Positions 1 to 9,507 are shown, counted from the stretch's first letter. The stretch: 14,477 bases of DNA from Acidobacteriota bacterium (GCA_016789625.1 JAEUQS010000526.1:1-14477); one strand, 5' to 3'. The notes: generated by a model not told the origin, from the letters alone. Program-made: numbers and translations.

Positions 1-1813
1 AATTCGCGAAGCCCGACTGGTACGGCTGGATGATCACCGAGAACGTCTCGCCGATGGCACCGGGAAAATCCGCCAGCGGCGCGTTGAGCTGGGCCACCTG
101 ATTCGGCGGGACCCGCAGATCCTTGGACCCCACCGCGAGGCCGGTGGCGTCGTCGAAGAAATCGAGTGACATCTCCAAAGTCGCGCAGGGCGTGCCCGTG
201 AATCCACAGAGGTTCGCGATCGCGACGTTGGAGCGGAAACCGGGTGTGTTCTTGAGGCCGTTCAGCGTGGTGCGATAGAGGCCGGCGCGGCTCGCGGGAT
301 CCAGCGACGTGAAGCCCAGCCCGGTGGTCGAGCCCGCCGGGAACGGCGCCCCCGCGCCGAACTTCGTGTAGACGCGCGCGTTGAGGAGCCCCTTGCCGTT
401 CACGAAGCGCCCGACCAGGGTCCCCACGGCCCCCTGAGGAATGGGCGCGTCGGCCGAGCGGAGCGCGTCCATCACGTTGGGAAGGACGCGGGAGCTCCCC
501 GCGGGAATCTCGAGCGGATAGCTGAACGACTGAGAGCCGGTGGTGAGCACGAGCGTCACGTTGGGCGAGGCGTCGATGTTCGTCACCGTGACCTCGGTGA
601 GGAAGTTGTTCACCGGATCTTCGGGCCGCACCTCGACGGCCACCGGCAGCGCCGCCGTCGTGGTGAACGTCTGTCCCGCGGGGAGCGCCTGCCACAGCTC
701 GAGAGGTCCGGTGCCGACGAGCGTCTCCCCGCCGTTCGACCAGAGGAGAGCCGCGTACCCCGCCGAAGCGGTGTACAGGTGGCGGCCGCCGTCGTTCTCG
801 AGGTACACGGTGCGGTCCACCGGGGAGATCTGGTCCTGGCGCGTCGCTGCCGTGAGCGTTCGCGTCGCGGGCGTCGAGGTCGTGGCGGTCAACGTCGTCG
901 AGGCCGGGGCGGCGAGCGTCGCGCTCGTGGAATCGGGCATCTTCGACGGCGCCAGCGAGAGGAAGTGGGGACCGTACGACGACGCCATGTTCACGAAGTC
1001 GGTGCCGATGCCGGCTCGCGCCCAGTTGGACGCCGTGAGCGGATTCGGGAAGCGCGTGAGCTCGCGCGTCGCGGGGTCGAAACGCAGCACCGAGGTCTGT
1101 CCCGTTCCGATGCCCCACACGCGGCCGGAAGCGTCGATCACCGGGTCCAGCATTCCGGCGCCGGCGTCGGCCCAGACCTCGAGCGTGCCCGTCCCGACGT
1201 TGAACGCGCGCAGGGAGCGGTTGTCGGCCGTGAGCCAGATCCGGCGCGAGGCGTCGATCCCCCCCGAGCGGCCCTCGGCGTTCTCGACCTCGTAGACCGA
1301 GAGCGTCCCGCCCGAGAGCTTCGCGATGCGGCCCGTGCCGGTCACCCAGGGCGTGCCGTCCAGGGGATCGAGGTGCAGCCGGGTCGCGACGAACGGAAGG
1401 GCCGTGCGGACCACCTCCCCCGTCCCCGGCGTGAGGCGGTAGAGCGCGCCGTTTCGCTCCGAGAAGGCCGGAACGACGACCCAGACCACCCCCGTGTTCG
1501 CGTTCCTCCGGACCTGGGAGGGCGTGAAGGCCTGCGAGACCGTGTCGAGCGCCCAGACGGTCGCAGCACCGTCGGGCGTGAGGCGCGCGACCTCGGGGAA
1601 GTAGAAGCCGTTCGCGTTGTCGTACTGGTCCCGTCCGTACCAGAACGCGCCATTCGCGCCCGCCTCGCGGTCGCCGATGGACTCGGAGGAGCGGGTCGCC
1701 GGAAACGTGCGCACGTTGAAGGCACGGCCCTCGGCAGCGAGAGGGCTCGCTCCCAGGAGGGCGGCACCGAGAATCGCACCGGCGAGGAGGAATCGGGCGG
1801 GAGACTTCAGCAT
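1..1813 (-). CDS. Exported beta-propeller-like protein, C-terminus cut by window edge
   Basis: The frame is open from an ATG at 1813 to the left edge, giving 604 residues without a stop, so the C-terminus is missing. AGGAGG lies 7 nt upstream of the ATG, which fixes the start. Residues 1-27 are a signal peptide (MLKSPARF, then a hydrophobic run ending SPLAA before EG), so the protein is secreted. Residues about 40-300 carry repeated Gly-Trp strands such as GTPWVTGTGRIAKL, GGIDASRRIWLTAD and VIDASGRVWGIGTG. These are typical of NHL/Vgb-like (streptogramin-lyase-like) beta-propellers. A Thr/Ala-rich linker follows (about 300-330), then a beta-rich region with FRSNVAIANLCG and LDFFDDATG that resembles Ig-like or adhesion-type domains of exported proteins. 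It follows the large lipoprotein by 81 bp on the same strand. A lyase activity is not implied: such propellers are often only binding scaffolds. Confident in the gene, not in its function. Confidence 0.85.
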   Translation of the reverse strand, partial: MLKSPARFLLAGAILGAALLGASPLAAEGRAFNVRTFPATRSSESIGDREAGANGAFWYGRDQYDNANGFYFPEVARLTPDGAATVWALDTVSQAFTPSQVRRNANTGVVWVVVPAFSERNGALYRLTPGTGEVVRTALPFVATRLHLDPLDGTPWVTGTGRIAKLSGGTLSVYEVENAEGRSGGIDASRRIWLTADNRSLRAFNVGTGTLEVWADAGAGMLDPVIDASGRVWGIGTGQTSVLRFDPATRELTRFPNPLTASNWARAGIGTDFVNMASSYGPHFLSLAPSKMPDSTSATLAAPASTTLTATTSTPATRTLTAATRQDQISPVDRTVYLENDGGRHLYTASAGYAALLWSNGGETLVGTGPLELWQALPAGQTFTTTAALPVAVEVRPEDPVNNFLTEVTVTNIDASPNVTLVLTTGSQSFSYPLEIPAGSSRVLPNVMDALRSADAPIPQGAVGTLVGRFVNGKGLLNARVYTKFGAGAPFPAGSTTGLGFTSLDPASRAGLYRTTLNGLKNTPGFRSNVAIANLCGFTGTPCATLEMSLDFFDDATGLAVGSKDLRVPPNQVAQLNAPLADFPGAIGETFSVIIQPYQSGFAN

Positions 1814-1894
1814 GGCGAACCTCCTGAGAAGCCCGCCGAGGGTAACAAACGCCCGAGGGTCGAGGTTGTGTCCCGGCGCATGCCCCGGTGACGA

Positions 1895-4800
1895 CTAACG
1901 GGGCGCTTTCCCGAGCGCCGGTGCCTCGAGATCGCGCGCCGAAACGAGAGAGAGAGCCGACCGGGCCTGGAGGAGCCGGTCCGTGAGCTGACGGCTCCAG
2001 CTCGTCGGTACGTTGTTGCCCCAGAGCGCGACCTGCAGCCACTCGTTGGCGAGCTCCGGCTGGCAGCGGGAGAGCGCCATGAGACCGAGAGAGTGTCCGT
2101 AGGTGGGTCGCGCGGCCTCGTCCGGACTCGGCAGCCCGGCCTCGTCGAGATCACCGAGAAGGAACCGTACGTAGGGCCCGAATCCGTCGGAGGTCTCGCG
2201 AGCCCACGCGAGGAGAGCCCCGCGTCGCTCCGCAGCCTTCTGCACCGGCCCGTCCAGGATCGCGGCGGCGCGTATGTACGAGAGGGCCCCGGCATTGGCG
2301 GCCCCGGCGACCCCGTCCCCGGGAAAGAGGTCCCAGAGCGCGTCGTACGCGCCCAACGAAAAGGCGGTGAGAGCCACCTGATGGGGTTGGGAGCGTCCTT
2401 CCCCGACCAGCTCGGCGACGACGGCCTGTTCCCTTCCTGCCTGGCGGCACGCGACGTAGCGGATCACGACGGCCATGCTCTGTGCCGCGGCGGTACCCGT
2501 CGTCGGCCCACCCGCTACCTCGCAGGAAGCCGCGGCGTCGCCCCGTTCCAGGATTCCGAGTGCCAGATCGTGGCGGAAAAGACCGTCGAAGCTCACTGCG
2601 GAAAGAGCTCGCAGGGCGCCCGAACGGGTCTCTCCGGAGAGTCCCTCGAGGGCCTCTGGAACGCTCTCGTGGAAGCCTCCGCGCCCGAGCCGCGCGGCCC
2701 CCTCGGCCAGGATGCGGGCCGCCGCTTCGGGCTTCCCACGCGCCCATTCCACCTCCGCCCGGGCGCGGACGCCGGACCCCGAACCGTAGCGTTCCGCGAG
2801 ATCGCGTGCCATCACCTCCGCGAGTCCGAGGTTGCCGAGCGCGATCTGGCAACGAACTCCTTCCAGGAGGGCCGTCGCGCTCCCCACGACGAGCGTGGGT
2901 TCGACGACCTCCCAGACTTCCTTGGGCGATCGGCCCAGCCGGCGCATGTGGAGCCCCTTGATCGACTGTGCGTTTGCCCACAGCGGGTCCTGCGGCACAG
3001 GTCGAAGAGCCAGGAATCTGTCGAGAAGGCGAATCGAGCCGGCACGGTTGCCGCGCTTGCGCAGGGCGGTCGAGGCCTCGAAGACGGCGGTCCCGCGGTC
3101 CTCGTCCTCCACGACGATCTGCTCGAGCCGCTTCTCCAGGTCCCCGAACCGGGCCCCCGAGAGCTCTTCGAGGGAGAGAACGGCCCTCACACGGACCCAC
3201 CCATCGGCCGTGGAATCGCGCGCGATCCGGTCGAGCCTCACCGCATCCTTGAGGTTCTGGGCCGCATCCAGATCCCTCCCCAGGTGGAGGCCCGGAGACC
3301 TTCGCAGGATGCCCTCCAGCAGGGCATCTCTCCGCGCCAGATCGCGGAGGGCGCTCCCGAAGAGCATGGCCGCGAGCGCGACCCGATCGGGACGGGCATC
3401 GAGGATCGCGATCGTGGCCGGGAGCGCCTCGCGGTTCTCGTTACCCTTCGCGCCTGTGCCGGACGTCTCCTGGAATCGCTCCTGGAGCTCTTCGATCGGC
3501 AGGGGTCCGAGGCTGGCGCGGAGCATCGCCGAGGCCATGATCGAAGCGGCCTGGACGGTGGGACTTCGGGCGAACGCGATCTCCGCGTCCAGCCACTCGT
3601 GCAGCCTGCCCCACAGAGCCGGATCGGAGGCCTTCAGGTCTCTGAGGCGGCTCGCAGCCCAGTCCGGAGAACCCCTGTCGTAGAGCTCGTGGCGCACCCT
3701 GTCGACCGTGGCCGTCGCATAGGTCCCGCCCGCGAAACCGCGGAGCGTCGCCGGATCGAGGAGCGGGCCCCAGGACTCTTTCGTAGCCTTCTCGAACGCG
3801 CGGTCCACGGCTTCCGAATTCCTCGGCGCGGCCCCGGAATCGCTCAGGCCGAGGAGCTCCAGCTCTTCGAGGACGGCCTTGCCGACGACGGTGAGCAGCT
3901 CCTCTTTCGTGCCGAAGTCTGTGAAGTCGAGGAGAACGTGCGCGACACCGATGCCGGAAGCGGTATTGAGCGGGGAGGTCGCGAGGGTTCCCGCCATCGC
4001 GTTCCGGCCACGGGTCCGGGCCTGATGCACCACGATGAGGAGCTGCGCCTCCCGGGAGGCGTTCGCCTCCGCCGCGAGGAGTCCCAGCCGCTTGGAGTCG
4101 GCTCGACAGTACGCGCGAATCGGGTCGTTCCCGCTGAGCCGCTCAGACAGTCTCTCCGCCGCGGCGCGGTAGCCCATGGCGTGCGCCAGAAGGGCCTCCT
4201 CGGCGGGCATCGGGTTCCCGCCCCCGCGCGCAATGGCCAGAAGCGCGAGGGCCTTGCCGAAGAGTGCATCGGAGCCACCCGTCCGGTCCCGGGAAAGGAG
4301 CGCCCAGAAAGTGAACGACCGGGCCGCCGCCGCCGCGAGGGCCGGATCGCCAGGAGCCTTGACCCAGAGCGCGTCGACAGAGCGGATGTGACGCGCCAGA
4401 TGGACGGGAACGAGAGGTTCGCCGGGCGGCACGGGAACCAGCGTCCCCTTCGACCTGGGTCTCTCGCCTGCCTCTTCCTGGAGCCTGGAGAACAGCGCCT
4501 CGAAGTCGGCCAGCTCCTCGAAGCGGCCCCAGGAAACGCCGTCCAGCGCGATGGACCAGCTCGCTCCCTGCCGCGAGAGCGTCAACCGTCTCACGGGGCG
4601 TCCGGCGAGGGCGCGGACCTCGAGGACTGCGATCAGGAATCTCCGATCGGGTACCAGGTTGGAGACATTCCGGGATCGAAACCGAACCTCGCCGGGAGGA
4701 CAGGATCCACAGTTCACGGGGAGGATGTCGTCCCTCACGAGGTCGACTCCGCGCAGGTCCTCTCGACTCGCGACGACGAACGGATCGACGAAGGCCTTGC

Positions 4801-4936
4801 GAAGCGCGGGCCTCGGCGCCACAGCGCCGCCGCCTTCCGGCTCGCCGCCTCGGCTGCACCCTGAAAGCAGCATCAAGAGCAAGAGGCCCACCCGGCGCGG
4901 GTGGGCCCCTATGGACCCCGTCGTCGTGGGCTTCAT
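1895..4936 (-). CDS. Large lipoprotein of unknown function with helical-repeat-like body
   Basis: This 1013-residue protein ends in TAG and starts at ATG 4936. It has a lipoprotein signal: Arg14-Arg15, a Leu-rich core, and lipobox LSGC with the lipidated Cys at 27, so it should be anchored in the envelope. A Gly/Pro-rich tether (28-45) follows, then a beta-type segment with a CxxC pair (NCGSC, Cys76 and Cys79). From about residue 180 the chain is almost entirely amphipathic helices with many Ala/Leu/Arg. Parts near 620-760 look TPR-like (for example AGSIRLLDRFLALRP and GNLGLAEVMARDLAERYG). Such repeats usually mediate protein-protein contacts. No enzymatic motif is visible and I do not recognise the family. 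The Shine-Dalgarno is weak (only a CGGGG run), and a strong hairpin overlaps codons 9-18. It lies 33 bp after aceA on the same strand but has no obvious link to the glyoxylate shunt. A long frame on the opposite strand is Arg-rich and has no signal peptide, so I take it as a shadow. Confidence 0.88.
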   Translation of the reverse strand: MKPTTTGSIGAHPRRVGLLLLMLLSGCSRGGEPEGGGAVAPRPALRKAFVDPFVVASREDLRGVDLVRDDILPVNCGSCPPGEVRFRSRNVSNLVPDRRFLIAVLEVRALAGRPVRRLTLSRQGASWSIALDGVSWGRFEELADFEALFSRLQEEAGERPRSKGTLVPVPPGEPLVPVHLARHIRSVDALWVKAPGDPALAAAAARSFTFWALLSRDRTGGSDALFGKALALLAIARGGGNPMPAEEALLAHAMGYRAAAERLSERLSGNDPIRAYCRADSKRLGLLAAEANASREAQLLIVVHQARTRGRNAMAGTLATSPLNTASGIGVAHVLLDFTDFGTKEELLTVVGKAVLEELELLGLSDSGAAPRNSEAVDRAFEKATKESWGPLLDPATLRGFAGGTYATATVDRVRHELYDRGSPDWAASRLRDLKASDPALWGRLHEWLDAEIAFARSPTVQAASIMASAMLRASLGPLPIEELQERFQETSGTGAKGNENREALPATIAILDARPDRVALAAMLFGSALRDLARRDALLEGILRRSPGLHLGRDLDAAQNLKDAVRLDRIARDSTADGWVRVRAVLSLEELSGARFGDLEKRLEQIVVEDEDRGTAVFEASTALRKRGNRAGSIRLLDRFLALRPVPQDPLWANAQSIKGLHMRRLGRSPKEVWEVVEPTLVVGSATALLEGVRCQIALGNLGLAEVMARDLAERYGSGSGVRARAEVEWARGKPEAAARILAEGAARLGRGGFHESVPEALEGLSGETRSGALRALSAVSFDGLFRHDLALGILERGDAAASCEVAGGPTTGTAAAQSMAVVIRYVACRQAGREQAVVAELVGEGRSQPHQVALTAFSLGAYDALWDLFPGDGVAGAANAGALSYIRAAAILDGPVQKAAERRGALLAWARETSDGFGPYVRFLLGDLDEAGLPSPDEAARPTYGHSLGLMALSRCQPELANEWLQVALWGNNVPTSWSRQLTDRLLQARSALSLVSARDLEAPALGKAPR
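4882..4910 (-). terminator. Strong hairpin after aceA, inside lipoprotein signal-sequence codons
   Basis: The arms 4885-4894 (GGCCCACCCG) and 4898-4907 (CGGGTGGGCC) are perfectly complementary over 10 bp around a 3-base loop. In minus-strand RNA the stem extends three more pairs (one G-U) to 4882 and 4910. On the minus strand the stem is followed by a mixed, fairly T-rich stretch (TCTTGCTCTTGATG), not a clean U tract. It sits about 60 nt after the aceA stop. It could act as an imperfect terminator or attenuator for aceBA transcripts, or as a structure limiting translation of the lipoprotein, in whose codons 9-18 it lies. The fold is seen directly; the role is inference. Confidence 0.45.
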
Positions 4937-4969
4937 GCCCCGAGAGACTACATCAGGTCACCTGAGGCG

Positions 4970-6256
<1,287 letters not shown>

Positions 6257-6266
6257 GGGTGCCTCC

Positions 6267-7928
6267 TCAGTTGGCAAGCGTCAGGATCCGCTCGTAGGCG
6301 GGGAGAGTCAGGAAGTCCTCGAGGGTGTCCGCGAGGATCAGCTCGTCGAAGATCTGCGCGGCAGTTGCGAGGCTCGCGGGCTCGGTGCGGACGGCGCCCG
6401 TGCGAATCCGCTCGAGCTCCTCGTCGCGGATCGACTCGTACAGCTCGCGCGTGACCTTGCGGCCGTCCACGAGGAGCGCGCCGTGATGAACCCACTGCCA
6501 GAGCTGCGTGCGGGAGATCTCCGCCGTGGCGGCGTCCTCCATGAGGTCGTACAGGGGCACGCAGCCGTTCCCGCGGAGCCAGGCCTCGAGATACAGCAGG
6601 CCGACGTTCACGTTCTGCCGCAGACCGGCCTCCGTGATGGCCCCCGCGGGCACGGCCAGGAGATCGCCCCGCCGCACCGTGATGTCGGGACGGTGCTTTG
6701 CGATCTGGTTCGGGGTGGGCATCGCTTCGTCGAAGATCTCCTTCGCGATCGCGACGAGGCCCGGGTGCGCGACCCACGTGCCGTCGTGCCCGTTCTTCAC
6801 CTCGCGGATCTTGTCGGCCCGCACCTTGTCGAGCGCGATGCGGTTCTTCTCCGCGTCGTCCTTGATGGGGATCTGCGCGGCCATGCCGCCCATGGCGTGG
6901 ATGCCGCGGCGGTGGCAGGTCTTGATGAGGAGGAGGGAGTAGGCCGTGAGGAACGGCCGGTCCATCGTCACCTGGGCGCGGTCGGGCAGCACGAAGCCGG
7001 GCTGCGCGCGGTGCTTCTTGATGAAGCTGAAGATGTAGTCCCAGCGCCCGCAGTTGAGGCCGGCGCTGTGGTCGCGGAGCTCCCACAGGATCTCGTCCAT
7101 CTCGAAGGCCGCGAGGATCGTCTCGATGAGCACCGTCGCGCGGACGGTGCCCGACGGAAGGCCCAGGGTCTTCTGCGCGAGAAGGAACACGGAGTTCCAG
7201 AGCCGCGCCTCGAGATGGCTCTCGAGCTTCGGCAGGTAGAAGTAGGGTCCCGTTCCCTTCGCCACGAGCGCGCGGGCGTTGTGGAAGAAGAAGAGCCCGA
7301 AGTCGAAGAGGCTTCCGGAGACGGGCTGGCCGTCGACGAGGAGGTGCTTCTCGGGAAGGTGCCAGCCGCGGGGCCGCACGAAGAGCGTGGCCGTCTTCTC
7401 CGCGAGCCGGTAGCTCTTGCCGGCGGCCTCGAACGAGATCGTGCCGCGCACCGCGTCGCGCAGGTTGAGCTGCCCGTCGATGAGGTTCCTCCACGTGGGC
7501 GACGTCGAATCCTCGAAGTCGGCCATGTAGGTGGAGGCGCCCGAGTTGAGGGCGTTGATGATCATCTTGCGGTCCACGGGACCGGTGATCTCGACCCGGC
7601 GGTCGCGGAGGTCGGCGGGAATCGGGGCGACCTTCCACTCGGCGTTGCGCACGCCCTCGGTCTCGGGCAGGAAGCCGATCGCCTCCCAGGCGTCGAGGCT
7701 GAGCTTCCGCTCCTCGCGGGCCGCGAGGAGCTCGAGGCGGCGGGGTCCGAACGTCCTCTGGAGAAGCGCCACGAAACGGAGCGCCTCGGGAGTCAGGACT
7801 TCGGCCAGGCCCGGGACCTCGACGCCGACGACGCGGATGCCTTCCTTCGCGAGCTCTGCGAGATCCGCGAGAGACGGGGAGGCGGCGATGTGGGTTTCCA
7901 GGGCGGGCTCGAGCAGGGTGTTGGTCAA
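6267..7928 (-). CDS. aceB: Malate synthase A
   Basis: Malate synthase condenses glyoxylate with acetyl-CoA to malate, completing the glyoxylate shunt. The length (553 residues) and motifs fit the A form rather than the larger G form. They include SGASTYMADFEDSTSPTW, and the family signature RDHSAGLNCGRWDYIFSF beginning near residue 285. HAMGGMAAQIPIK and VKNGHDGTWVAHPGL follow. I chose the TTG at 7928 because GGAGGG lies 4 nt upstream; a second in-frame TTG at 7949 adds seven residues, but its purine-rich stretch directly abuts the codon. No ATG start is available nearby, so a weak TTG start is probably real. It is the first gene of the aceBA unit and is transcribed away from the divergent regulator. 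No truncation or missing motif is seen. Confidence 0.97.
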   Translation of the reverse strand: MTNTLLEPALETHIAASPSLADLAELAKEGIRVVGVEVPGLAEVLTPEALRFVALLQRTFGPRRLELLAAREERKLSLDAWEAIGFLPETEGVRNAEWKVAPIPADLRDRRVEITGPVDRKMIINALNSGASTYMADFEDSTSPTWRNLIDGQLNLRDAVRGTISFEAAGKSYRLAEKTATLFVRPRGWHLPEKHLLVDGQPVSGSLFDFGLFFFHNARALVAKGTGPYFYLPKLESHLEARLWNSVFLLAQKTLGLPSGTVRATVLIETILAAFEMDEILWELRDHSAGLNCGRWDYIFSFIKKHRAQPGFVLPDRAQVTMDRPFLTAYSLLLIKTCHRRGIHAMGGMAAQIPIKDDAEKNRIALDKVRADKIREVKNGHDGTWVAHPGLVAIAKEIFDEAMPTPNQIAKHRPDITVRRGDLLAVPAGAITEAGLRQNVNVGLLYLEAWLRGNGCVPLYDLMEDAATAEISRTQLWQWVHHGALLVDGRKVTRELYESIRDEELERIRTGAVRTEPASLATAAQIFDELILADTLEDFLTLPAYERILTLAN

Positions 7929-7945
7929 AGGTCCCTCCAGCTCTG

Positions 7946-7991
7946 TCAATCCTTTCCCACCATCAATCGGCGGTCAATAAACATCGTCAAA
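7946..7991. repeat. TCAAT/TCAAA box cluster, aceB side
   Basis: TCAAT occurs at 7946, 7963 and 7974, and TCAAA at 7987. The last two sit in GGTCAATAAACATCGTCAAA, so GTCAA recurs 13 bp apart. The cluster overlaps the likely aceB promoter. It may be a binding-site array for the divergent regulator or may simply reflect the local AT-rich composition; the boxes are short. Confidence 0.3.
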
Positions 7992-8006
7992 TCAGTGTGT
8001 TAGGTT

Positions 8007-8052
8007 GTAATGATTCGTAAATCGGATCGTGTAAATGAGTAAAGTCTGTAAA
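8007..8052. repeat. GTAAA (TTTAC) box cluster, regulator side
   Basis: GTAA(A/T) occurs five times in one orientation within 46 bp, at 8007 (GTAAT), 8017, 8031, 8039 and 8048 (all GTAAA). Spacings are 10, 14, 8 and 9 bp, roughly one helical turn. An inverted GATT/AATC pair (8012-8015, 8020-8023) surrounds the second copy. The last copy ends 7 bp before the regulator's Shine-Dalgarno sequence, so a protein bound here would interfere with the regulator's own expression. This is a candidate operator; no binding is shown by sequence alone. Confidence 0.4.
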
Positions 8053-8070
8053 CTACACAAGGAGGCGAAC

Positions 8071-9507
8071 ATGGCCGCGAAGCCCTCGGGAAGCGCGTTT
8101 GGCAGCAAGGTGAGGATGCTCCGGCGCCGCGAGAAACTGAGCCAGGTGCAGCTCGCGGACCGGCTCGGCATCTCGCCGAGCTACCTGAACCTCATCGAGC
8201 ACAACCAGAGGCCGCTCACGGCACCGCTCCTGTTGAAGCTGGCGCAGCTCTTCAGCCTCGATGTCGCCGCCTTCGCCGAGGAGGGCGAGGCCCGTCTCGC
8301 CGAGGGCCTGCAGGAGGTCTTCGGCGACGCGCTGTTCGAGGAGCACCCGCTCACGAACACCGACATGCGCGAGCTGGCGGGGAACCCCATGGTCGCGCGC
8401 GCGATCCTCACGCTCTATCAGGCTTACAAGAACGTCGCCGAGAGCTCGCACGCGATGGCCGAGCGCGTGTCCGACGGCATCGACGCGCCGGGCTACGACC
8501 CGGGACGCCTGCCCTCGGAGGAGGTCTCCGACGTCCTCCAGGAGAACCGCAACCACTTCCCCGATCTGGAGGACGCGGCGGCCGCGCTCGTGAAGGAGGC
8601 GCACCTCACGCGCGACGATCTCTACTCGGGCCTCGTGCGCTACCTCGAGAAGGCGCACGGAATTCGCACGGAGATCGTGCCCATCGCCGCGGACAGGACG
8701 ACGGTCCGAAGGTTCGATCCGGTCGCCAAGCGGCTGTTCCTCTCGGAGGTGCTGCCGCCCCGCAGCCGCAACTTCCAGATCGCGCACCAGGCGGGTCTCC
8801 TCACGCTGCAGCCCGTGTTCGACCGCATCGCGGCCAAGAGCCACCTCACGACGCCCGACAGCCTCGCGCTCTGCCGCGTCGCGCTCGCCAACTACTTCGC
8901 GAGCGCGATCGTGATGCCGTATTCCGAGTTCCTCACCGCGGCCGAGGACGTGCGCTACGACATCGAGCTCCTGGGGCACCGCTTCCGCACGAGCTTCGAG
9001 CAGGTCTGTCACCGGGTCACCACGCTGCAGCGGCCGGGCGAGGAGGGCGTCCCCTTCCACCTGATCCGCGTGGACATCGCGGGGAACATCAGCAAGCGCT
9101 TCTCGGCGAGCGGAATCCGCTTCGCGCGCTTCGCGGGCTCCTGCCCGCGCTGGAACATCCACACCGCGTTCATGACGCCGGGCTCGATCCGGACGCAGGT
9201 CTCGCAGATGAACGACGGGCAGGTCTACTTCTGCATCGCCCGCACCATTCGCAAGACCTGGGGCGGCTACGGCAGCCCGCACACGCTCCTCGCGATCGGG
9301 CTCGGCTGCGAGCTCTCGTACGCGAGGCGCATGGTCTACGCCGACGGCGTGGATCTCACGAACCACGCGGCCACGGTGCAGATCGGCGTGACGTGCCGGC
9401 TCTGCGACCGGCTGGACTGCCAGCAGCGCGCGATGCCGCCCCTCCAGCACCGGCTCTCGATCGACGAGAACCGGCGCGGCGTCAGCTTCTACGCGTCGGG
9501 AAGGTGA
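8071..9507 (+). CDS. RamB/ScfR-family XRE transcriptional regulator (short-chain fatty acyl regulator type)
   Basis: This 478-residue cytoplasmic protein has the three-part plan of RamB/PrpR-type regulators. Residues about 10-65 form a Cro/C1-type helix-turn-helix (LSQVQLADRLGISPSYLNLIE). A middle ImmA/IrrE-like region follows (about 150-300); it reads FQIAHQ at 235-240 instead of a zinc HExxH, as usual in this family. The C-terminal short-chain fatty-acyl regulator domain ends with the Cys cluster CRLCDRLDC (Cys442, 445, 450) followed by QQRAMPP. Family members in actinobacteria control acetate, glyoxylate and propionate genes and respond to acyl-CoA-type ligands or a C-terminal cofactor. 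ATG 8071 is chosen because AAGGAGG lies 5 nt upstream; an in-frame ATG at 8035 would lie inside the repeat boxes and lacks a ribosome site. Divergence from aceBA makes control of the glyoxylate shunt very likely, but activator versus repressor cannot be read from the sequence. Confidence 0.93.
   Translation: MAAKPSGSAFGSKVRMLRRREKLSQVQLADRLGISPSYLNLIEHNQRPLTAPLLLKLAQLFSLDVAAFAEEGEARLAEGLQEVFGDALFEEHPLTNTDMRELAGNPMVARAILTLYQAYKNVAESSHAMAERVSDGIDAPGYDPGRLPSEEVSDVLQENRNHFPDLEDAAAALVKEAHLTRDDLYSGLVRYLEKAHGIRTEIVPIAADRTTVRRFDPVAKRLFLSEVLPPRSRNFQIAHQAGLLTLQPVFDRIAAKSHLTTPDSLALCRVALANYFASAIVMPYSEFLTAAEDVRYDIELLGHRFRTSFEQVCHRVTTLQRPGEEGVPFHLIRVDIAGNISKRFSASGIRFARFAGSCPRWNIHTAFMTPGSIRTQVSQMNDGQVYFCIARTIRKTWGGYGSPHTLLAIGLGCELSYARRMVYADGVDLTNHAATVQIGVTCRLCDRLDCQQRAMPPLQHRLSIDENRRGVSFYASGR

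Larger units (their letters stand above)
7929..8070. promoter_or_regulatory. Divergent control region between aceB and RamB-like regulator
   Basis: This 142-bp gap between divergent genes is clearly richer in A and T than its surroundings. It must hold the start signals of both units. On the plus strand TGTAAT at 8006-8011 is a possible -10 for the regulator, but no good -35 sits at the right distance. On the minus strand TTGACG (rc of 7984-7989) is followed 17 nt later by ATTGAT, a weak sigma70-like pair for aceB. The regulator's Shine-Dalgarno AAGGAGG is at 8059-8065. Two sets of short repeats fill the region: TCAA boxes near aceB and GTAAA boxes near the regulator. The promoter assignments are low confidence; the region's regulatory role is likely from gene arrangement. 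Confidence 0.65.

Noticed and set aside
2093..4864. A 923-codon open frame on the plus strand, opposite the large lipoprotein
   Set aside because: It is Arg/Gly/Pro-rich with no recognisable motifs or ribosome site, while the minus-strand frame has a lipoprotein signal and normal composition. Long antisense frames are common in GC-rich DNA.
8035..8070. Longer N-terminus for the regulator from ATG 8035
   Set aside because: There is no ribosome site before it and it overlaps the repeat boxes; ATG 8071 has AAGGAGG at ideal spacing and matches the family's start.
8773..8790. Zinc peptidase activity in the regulator's ImmA/IrrE-like region
   Set aside because: The HExxH motif is absent (FQIAHQ instead), as is usual in RamB-type regulators.
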